Positions 59,033 to 64,000 of a stretch of DNA of 64,000 bases are shown here, one piece after another. Position numbers and translations under genes: made by a program. How positions within the stretch are numbered: position 1 is the first letter of the stretch; every line of letters starts with the position of its first letter. The DNA comes from Fructilactobacillus fructivorans. GTDB lineage: Bacteria > Bacillota > Bacilli > Lactobacillales > Lactobacillaceae. The stretch covers positions 124,001 through 188,000 of the forward strand of contig NZ_AZDS01000005.1 in the NCBI RefSeq assembly GCF_001434095.1, written 5' to 3'. Under the pieces are notes generated by a model. The model was not told the DNA's origin. It saw nothing but the letters and a program-made list of their open reading frames with translations, and searched no databases.

Positions 59033-60418
59033 CTATTGTTTACGATTATGATTCGTCATTTCAAGAGGCTTAACCCATTTATCAAAGTCTGATCCAGTAA
59101 CGTATCCAGACTCAACGGCAGCCTGTCTAAGGTCAGTTTTCCCGTTCAAAGCCGCCTGGGCAATCTCAGCGGCCCGATGATATCCAATGTGTGGTGATAA
59201 AGCCGTCACCGTCATAAGTGAATTATGAACTAATTCTTCCATTCGATCTTGGTTTACTTCAATCCCATCAACCATCAGGTCCGTAAAATGACTCAAGATG
59301 CCCGTTAACGACTGAACAGAATCGAGAAAACACTCAATAATGATGGGCTTGTAAACGTTCATCTCAAAGTTTCCCTGGGTATTAGCCATTTCAATTGTAG
59401 TGTCGTTTCCCATGATGCGGGCTACTATCATGTCCATGGCTTCTCCTTGAGTTGGATTTACCTTTCCTGGCATAATTGATGATCCGGGTTCGTTGGCTGG
59501 AATGGTAATTTCACCATAACCAGCTCTCGGACCACTTGCCAAAAATTTAATGTCATTAGCAATTTTCATTAAGTCAGTAGCAAGGGTCCTAACCGCTCCG
59601 TGTGTCATCGTAAGGGCCGAGTGAGATGCCAAACCGTAAAACTTATTTTCTACTTCAAACGGTTCATGATACTTGTCCCCTAAGTTCTTAACCATTTCAA
59701 CATCAAAATTTTGAGCGGTATTTAGTCCGGTACCAACTGCTGTGCCGCCAATCGGTAACCCTAACAGTGATTTGGAATTGTCAGCCACAAATTGGAGGTC
59801 GTGTTGAATGGTGCTAGCCCATCCAGATACTTCCTGACCAAACGTCATTGGGGTCGCATCCTGTAAATGGGTGCGACCAATCTTCACCACATCCCAGTAC
59901 TTCTTCTGGAGACGTTGCATCACCTTAATTAAGTGCTGTAATTCTGGCAATAACTGGTTAATGGCAACCAAACTCGCAATGTTCATCGCGGTTGGAAACG
60001 TATCATTAGAACTTTGTGAATGATTTACATCATCATTTGGCAAAATCTCAGTGTTTGGATCAATCTGTTTAGCAACATGGGCAATGACTTCATTGACATT
60101 CATATTGGTTTGAGTTCCTGATCCAGTTTGATAGATGTGTAACGGAAAATTTTGCATGAGCTGTTCATCAGACAATTCGAGTAACCTAGCTGCGGATTTC
60201 TCAATCAAGGCACCCTTTTGTTTCTCAATTGTCTTTTGTTGAACGCTAACTTCAGCCGCACTGGCTTTAATGTTGATCAGTGCTCGAATCACCAGAACCG
60301 GCATTTTGGGACCGACTGGGAAATTATGGCGGCTGCGTTCTGTTTGAGCTCCCCATAAGGCGTTCTTTGGCACCTTCACGTTTCCGAGTGTGTCACTTTC
60401 AATTCGATAATCAGACAT
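59033..60418 (-). CDS. fumC: Class II fumarate hydratase
   Basis: 461 aa. SGTQTNMNVNEV, VKIGRTHLQDATPMT and GSSIMPGKVNPTQ are the signature blocks of fumarase/aspartase; QSSNDTFPTAM holds the substrate-binding Asn and Thr. Fumarase rather than aspartase is supported by the length and IGYHRAAEIAQ ending. Interconverts fumarate and malate; iron-independent. Preceded by the riboswitch-controlled ykoE (32 bases upstream), so part of its transcription may come from there. Confidence 0.92.
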   Translation of the reverse strand: MSDYRIESDTLGNVKVPKNALWGAQTERSRHNFPVGPKMPVLVIRALINIKASAAEVSVQQKTIEKQKGALIEKSAARLLELSDEQLMQNFPLHIYQTGSGTQTNMNVNEVIAHVAKQIDPNTEILPNDDVNHSQSSNDTFPTAMNIASLVAINQLLPELQHLIKVMQRLQKKYWDVVKIGRTHLQDATPMTFGQEVSGWASTIQHDLQFVADNSKSLLGLPIGGTAVGTGLNTAQNFDVEMVKNLGDKYHEPFEVENKFYGLASHSALTMTHGAVRTLATDLMKIANDIKFLASGPRAGYGEITIPANEPGSSIMPGKVNPTQGEAMDMIVARIMGNDTTIEMANTQGNFEMNVYKPIIIECFLDSVQSLTGILSHFTDLMVDGIEVNQDRMEELVHNSLMTVTALSPHIGYHRAAEIAQAALNGKTDLRQAAVESGYVTGSDFDKWVKPLEMTNHNRKQ

Positions 60419-60450
60419 TCTGTCATCCCCTAGTTAGTATTGGGTACGAC

Positions 60451-61014
60451 CTATCGACTTAGGACCTGACTCTTCTCGAGTAATCGACTGATTAAGTATG
60501 TCAAGATTCCACTAAATAAGAAGACTGACACAAGCCGAGTGAGGAATAAGAGCAGCAAGAAACCAATGTGATAGTTAGCATAACCACTCTTAATCATGTC
60601 CCAAGCAAACGTAATTACCGTGGTGGTAATCGTCGTACTTATGATTCCTAACCAATCATAATGTTTATAACCTAATACAGCAAATCCTAGCTCTGAAGAA
60701 AGTCCCTGAATTAGACCAGAGAGTAAGTCAGCCACTCCCCACTGACTTCCTAAAATCATTTCAACAAACGCTCCCAAGAATTCACCAAGGGTGGCTGAAA
60801 AGGGAAGTCTAATGATAAAGGCCGCCAGTGGACCAGCCAGTGTGTACAATCCAAAAGTAGCTTCGTTGGCGAATGGCTGCAAGCCAAACGGGGTCAAAGC
60901 TGCGGCCAACAAGTTGTACAGAAATGAGGTCCCCCAGAAGATCACCCCACAAAAAGCTCCAATTAACGTTACTAAAATGATGTCCTTTAAATGCCATTCT
61001 CTTAATACTTTCAT
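60451..61014 (-). CDS. ykoE: ECF transporter substrate-binding subunit for HMP/thiamine (YkoE)
   Basis: 187 aa with six transmembrane helices. LKDIILVTLIGAFCGVIFWG starts helix 1, SSELGFAVLGYKHYDW and the Trp/acidic residues in the middle helices match YkoE, the S subunit for hydroxymethylpyrimidine. TPP riboswitch and terminator directly upstream. Its partner subunits YkoD/YkoC are not beside it but at 20455-22456, also behind a TPP riboswitch. Confidence 0.87.
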   Translation of the reverse strand: MKVLREWHLKDIILVTLIGAFCGVIFWGTSFLYNLLAAALTPFGLQPFANEATFGLYTLAGPLAAFIIRLPFSATLGEFLGAFVEMILGSQWGVADLLSGLIQGLSSELGFAVLGYKHYDWLGIISTTITTTVITFAWDMIKSGYANYHIGFLLLLFLTRLVSVFLFSGILTYLISRLLEKSQVLSR

Positions 61015-61027
61015 GTTATCTCCTCCA

Positions 61028-61061
61028 ATAAAAAAAGTTCCTGGATCTCCTCCGGGAACTT
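61028..61061 (-). terminator. Riboswitch-controlled terminator before ykoE
   Basis: AAGTTCC/GGAACTT stem with seven T on the minus strand, between TPP aptamer and the GGAGGAG of ykoE. Confidence 0.8.
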
Positions 61062-61095
61062 CAACACATGATTAAAATGACACTTATAGTGTAGT

Positions 61096-61162
61096 CGGAT
61101 CCCTTCGCAGGTCTTAACCTGATCAGGTTCAATGGGTATTATCTCAGCCATACGGCACCCCA
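61096..61162 (-). promoter_or_regulatory. TPP riboswitch before ykoE
   Basis: Minus strand: GGGGTGCC, GGCTGAGATAATACCC, ATTGAACCTGATCAGG, then AAGACCTGCGAAGGGA. All conserved aptamer elements are present. Confidence 0.95.
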
Positions 61163-61236
61163 GAATTATATAATTCATGCTAATAATATAATGGATGGAT
61201 GATTAATAAAAGCAATCAAAAAGTTAACAAAGATTA

Positions 61237-62541
61237 TTATTCAAGTCCAACCCGCTTGAAAATATCATCGACATGACGAAGATGGTAATGATAATCAAAT
61301 GCATCATTAATTTCTTGATCGGACAAACGCTCACTAATTTGTTTATTATCTTTAACTAGCTTTTCAAATGATTCATGATTCTCCCATGACTGAGCTGTAA
61401 GTGGTTGTACTAGGTCATAAGCAGCTTCCCTACTCATGCCACTATCAATCAACTTCAACATTACTCGTTGACTGTAGATCAAGCCGTAAGTCAACTTCAT
61501 GTTTGCTTTCATCCGCTCAGGAAAAACGTCTAGATTAGAAAGAATATTGTTGAAACGGTGCAACATATAATCTAAAAGCGTGGTACTCTCCGGCAAAATG
61601 ATCCGTTCGGCTGATGAGTGAGAAATGTCACGTTCATGCCACAATGAGACGTTTTCGTAGGCCGTTGTAATTAAGCCACGCATCGTTCTGGCAAGTCCAC
61701 AAATGTTTTCGGAACCAATTGGATTCCGTTTGTGCGGCATCGCCGATGATCCCTTTTGACCAGGATTAAAGTGTTCTTCAACTTCATGAATCTCAGAACG
61801 TTGGAGTCCCCGAATTTCTGTGGCAAAGTTCTCCAAGCTGGTAGCAATTAGTGCCAGGGTTGAAATATACTCCGCGTGTAAATCACGGGGCAACACCTGA
61901 CTAGTGATCTCTTGTGCTCGAAGTCCTAATTTATCGCACACATAGGCTTCTACCTGCGGGTCAATGTTGGCAAAAGTACCAACTGCTCCGGAAATTTTTC
62001 CGGCTTCCACTCCGTCGGCAGCTTCATTAAATCGTTTCAAATTTCGTTTCATTTCCGAGTACCAGCGTGCCATCTTTAACCCAAACGTCATTGGTTCCGC
62101 CTGAACTCCATGTGTTCGACCAATTTCAACGGTGTCCTTGTATTTTAACGCCTTGGCTTTAATGGTATCCATCAATGTCAAAATGTCTTGTCTGATTACC
62201 TTATCAGCCTGTTTTAAACGAAGCCCCTGGGCAGTATCAACAACATCAGTACTGGTAACCCCATAATGAATCCACTTTTTCTCAGGTCCAAGCGATTCGG
62301 AGACATCCCGAGTAAAGGCCACCACGTCGTGATGAGTCTCAGCTTCAATCTGTGCGATTCGATCAACGTCAAAAGTGGCATTCTTTTTAATGGCGGTGAC
62401 GTCGGCCTCAGGGATCTTTCCTAGCTTACTCCAAGCTTCATCAATAGCAATCTCCACTTCCAGCCAGGTCTGATACTGGTTCTGTTTACTCCAGATTTGT
62501 TTCATTGGTGCTCGCGTATAACGATCAATCATTTCATTCAC
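61237..62541 (-). CDS. purB: Adenylosuccinate lyase
   Basis: 434 aa. GSSAMPHKRNPIGSENICG carries the catalytic Ser loop of the fumarase superfamily in its PurB form, VEIGRTHGVQAEPMTFG the general acid His, and THHDVVAF/GVTSTDVVDTA the substrate blocks. Works in two steps of purine synthesis (SAICAR and adenylosuccinate). Divergent from purA with a PurR-type box in between. Confidence 0.95.
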   Translation of the reverse strand: MNEMIDRYTRAPMKQIWSKQNQYQTWLEVEIAIDEAWSKLGKIPEADVTAIKKNATFDVDRIAQIEAETHHDVVAFTRDVSESLGPEKKWIHYGVTSTDVVDTAQGLRLKQADKVIRQDILTLMDTIKAKALKYKDTVEIGRTHGVQAEPMTFGLKMARWYSEMKRNLKRFNEAADGVEAGKISGAVGTFANIDPQVEAYVCDKLGLRAQEITSQVLPRDLHAEYISTLALIATSLENFATEIRGLQRSEIHEVEEHFNPGQKGSSAMPHKRNPIGSENICGLARTMRGLITTAYENVSLWHERDISHSSAERIILPESTTLLDYMLHRFNNILSNLDVFPERMKANMKLTYGLIYSQRVMLKLIDSGMSREAAYDLVQPLTAQSWENHESFEKLVKDNKQISERLSDQEINDAFDYHYHLRHVDDIFKRVGLE

Positions 62542-62626
62542 CTCATTGTAATTACACGATAATCTTACATAACGTTTTCTTTTCAGTCAAATAAACCCCA
62601 AAATCATTTTAAGCCATTTCTAATCG

Positions 62627-62644
62627 TTCGTAAAACCCGAACGT
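62627..62644. promoter_or_regulatory. PurR-type box between purB and purA
   Basis: AAACCCGAACGTT at 62632-62644 matches the PurBox A-W-W-W-CCGAAC-W-W-T at most positions; TTCG at 62627-62630 gives the inverted partner (CGTTCG...CGAACG). Located between two divergent purine genes, as expected for PurR control. Confidence 0.6.
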
Positions 62645-62736
62645 TATTTTTGACAATATTAGGAATGTTCTTGATTTTTCTAAATCCGATTGGTAAACTG
62701 TTCTTGGTCAAAAAATTCATTTACGAGGTGCTATAT

Positions 62737-64000
62737 ATGTCTGTAACAGTTGTGGTTGGTAGTCAATGGGGCGACGAGGGAAAAGGGAAGATTGTTGATA
62801 CCCTAAGCGCCGATGCGGATATCATTGCCAGATATCAGGGTGGTGACAACGCTGGTCATACCATCGTTTTTAACAACCAAAATTTTCACGTTCAACTAGT
62901 TCCATCCGGAATCTTCTATCCAGATAAGTTGGCCGTAATTGGAAATGGAGTTGTTTTAAACCCGAAGTCGCTCTTTAAGGAAGTCGACTATCTTAATGAA
63001 CATGGCGTTTCAACCGACAACTTACGGGTCTCATCTCGTGCACAAGTAATTATGCCTTATCATCCCCTCTTCGATAAACTACAAGAGGAACACAAAAATC
63101 ATAAGATTGGAACCACCCATAAGGGAATCGGACCAGCTTACATGGATAAAGTCGCCAGGGTCGGAATTCGCGTTGCTGATCTAATCGATCCCGTAACCTT
63201 TAAGCATCGTCTTAAAGAAGTTCTGTCGGAAAAGAACGAAATCCTAGTGAAGTTATACGATCACGCTCCACTGGACTTTGACGAGATCTATAACGAATAC
63301 GTTCAACTTGGAAAACGACTTAAGCCGTACGTGACAGAAACTTCGGTCCTTTTAAACGATGAAATTGATAACCACAAGAACGTCTTATTTGAAGGAGCTC
63401 AGGGGATCATGTTAGACGTCGATCATGGGACTTATCCATACGTAACCTCATCTAATCCAGTCGCAGGTGGAGCTGCCGTTGGTGCGGGAATTGGTCCAAG
63501 TAAAATTGATCGTGTCATCGGAACTTGTAAGGCCTATACTTCTCGAGTTGGTGAGGGACCATTTCCAACCGAACTCTTAGACGCCACCGGCGATCACATC
63601 CGTGAAATCGCTCATGAATACGGTGTCGTTACCAAACGTCCTCGTCGGATTGGATGGTTTGATAGCGTGGCATTACGTCACGCCCGTCGGGTTTCCGGGC
63701 TAACCCACTTAGCCCTCAACTGTTTAGATGTTCTTGATGGACTTAAGGAAATTAAGATTTGTACAGCATACGAATTAAACGGTAAAAAAATCACCTATTA
63801 TCCCGCTAACCTCGACACTCTTGACAAGTGCAAGCCGGTTTATGAAACCTTGCCGGGATGGAATGAAGACATCACTGACTGTGATACTTACGACAAACTC
63901 CCAGAGAACGCTCAAAAGTTTCTTGATCGTGTCTCAGAACTTGTCGGAATTCCTCTTGTCACCTTTTCAACTGGTCCCAAGCGTGAGCAAACTCATCAAA
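62737..64000 (+). CDS. purA: Adenylosuccinate synthetase, C-terminal end cut by window
   Basis: Open from ATG 62737 (GAGGTG upstream) to the window end, 421 codons. [14 protein letters not shown] is the GTP-binding and catalytic Asp loop, GGDNAGHT the IMP loop with catalytic His, [14 protein letters not shown] and [16 protein letters not shown] further signatures. The family is about 430 residues, so only the end is missing. Makes adenylosuccinate from IMP, the step before purB. Confidence 0.95.
   Translation, partial: MSVTVVVGSQWGDEGKGKIVDTLSADADIIARYQGGDNAGHTIVFNNQNFHVQLVPSGIFYPDKLAVIGNGVVLNPKSLFKEVDYLNEHGVSTDNLRVSSRAQVIMPYHPLFDKLQEEHKNHKIGTTHKGIGPAYMDKVARVGIRVADLIDPVTFKHRLKEVLSEKNEILVKLYDHAPLDFDEIYNEYVQLGKRLKPYVTETSVLLNDEIDNHKNVLFEGAQGIMLDVDHGTYPYVTSSNPVAGGAAVGAGIGPSKIDRVIGTCKAYTSRVGEGPFPTELLDATGDHIREIAHEYGVVTKRPRRIGWFDSVALRHARRVSGLTHLALNCLDVLDGLKEIKICTAYELNGKKITYYPANLDTLDKCKPVYETLPGWNEDITDCDTYDKLPENAQKFLDRVSELVGIPLVTFSTGPKREQTHQ

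Noticed and set aside
62649-62678. TTGACA promoter for purA at 62649
   Set aside because: The -35 is perfect but I cannot find an acceptable -10 at 16-18 bases, so the promoter is not called.
1-64000. CRISPR arrays, insertion sequences, prophage genes, integrases
   Set aside because: No regularly spaced repeats, transposase, integrase or phage structural motifs were seen on either strand.

Overview
The window reads as ordinary chromosome of a low-to-mid G+C member of the Lactobacillaceae. The reasons are the gene content (PepI- and PepO-type peptidases, WxL surface proteins with DUF916 partners, an LVIS_2131-like protein, ECF vitamin transport, thiamine salvage without a visible de novo route), strong AGGAGG-type ribosome sites with frequent TTG/GTG starts, and compact genes separated by strong intrinsic terminators. 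I cannot name the genus from sequence alone. No phage, insertion sequence, CRISPR array or replication origin was seen.

Layout. 1-3332: two tandem paralogous membrane glycosyltransferases, the first cut by the window edge. 3486-13001: single genes and short operons (proline iminopeptidase, ABC-F ATPase, VOC protein, amino-acid permease, PEBP and UspA proteins, DUF915 hydrolase plus Wzy-like polymerase, flavodoxin-fold protein with membrane tail). 13049-15957: tenA-thiD-thiE-thiM behind a TPP riboswitch with a terminator. 16159-18962: nicotinamidase, an SDR without its catalytic tyrosine, then an A+T-rich patch with a small membrane protein facing a frameshifted secreted Cys-containing protein, next to tRNA-Arg. 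20311-22456: a second TPP riboswitch and the energizing ATPase and EcfT-type subunits of an HMP/thiamine ECF transporter. 22758-29505: a protein of four repeated Sm-like modules, a nuclease-helicase, a PerR-like regulator and two VIT1/CCC1 metal transporters. 29712-32709: Gbu/OpuA-type glycine betaine ABC transporter. 32797-34931: PepO and a 55-aa coiled-coil protein. 34992-42072: a second, probably inactive DUF915 hydrolase and a four-gene WxL/DUF916 surface-complex cluster. 42641-50759: methionine aminopeptidase, secreted matrixin, 3-methyladenine glycosylase, UspA, BCCT transporter, acetyltransferase, RNase HI, tRNA-Asn, polyol dehydrogenase. 50870-58973: ThiD/PdxK-like kinase, nucleotidase, class II aldolase, M20 peptidase, GNAT, oxidoreductase, cold-shock protein, TetR regulator, small proteins and a YczE/YitT-type membrane protein. 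59033-64000: fumarase, the YkoE substrate subunit behind a third TPP riboswitch, purB, and purA running off the end.

How parts work together. Three TPP riboswitches connect pyrimidine and thiazole salvage (TenA, ThiD, ThiE, ThiM) with HMP uptake, whose ATPase/EcfT and S subunits lie about 38 kb apart. GbuABC and the BCCT carrier are two osmolyte uptake routes. PerR plus two VIT proteins suggests peroxide- and metal-responsive control, though co-regulation is inference. purB and purA are divergent around a PurR-type box.

The most notable signals are: the frameshifted secreted protein with its facing membrane protein; a WxL-cluster leader with mutually exclusive hairpins; a BCCT gene that appears to start at ATT behind a hairpin terminator; a nuclease-helicase lacking the iron-sulfur cysteines of its family; the four-module Sm-like protein; and the split, three-riboswitch thiamine system. 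I found no clear-cut new defence or mobile system. Base composition remarks are by eye, and family assignments come from recalled motifs, not from searches.
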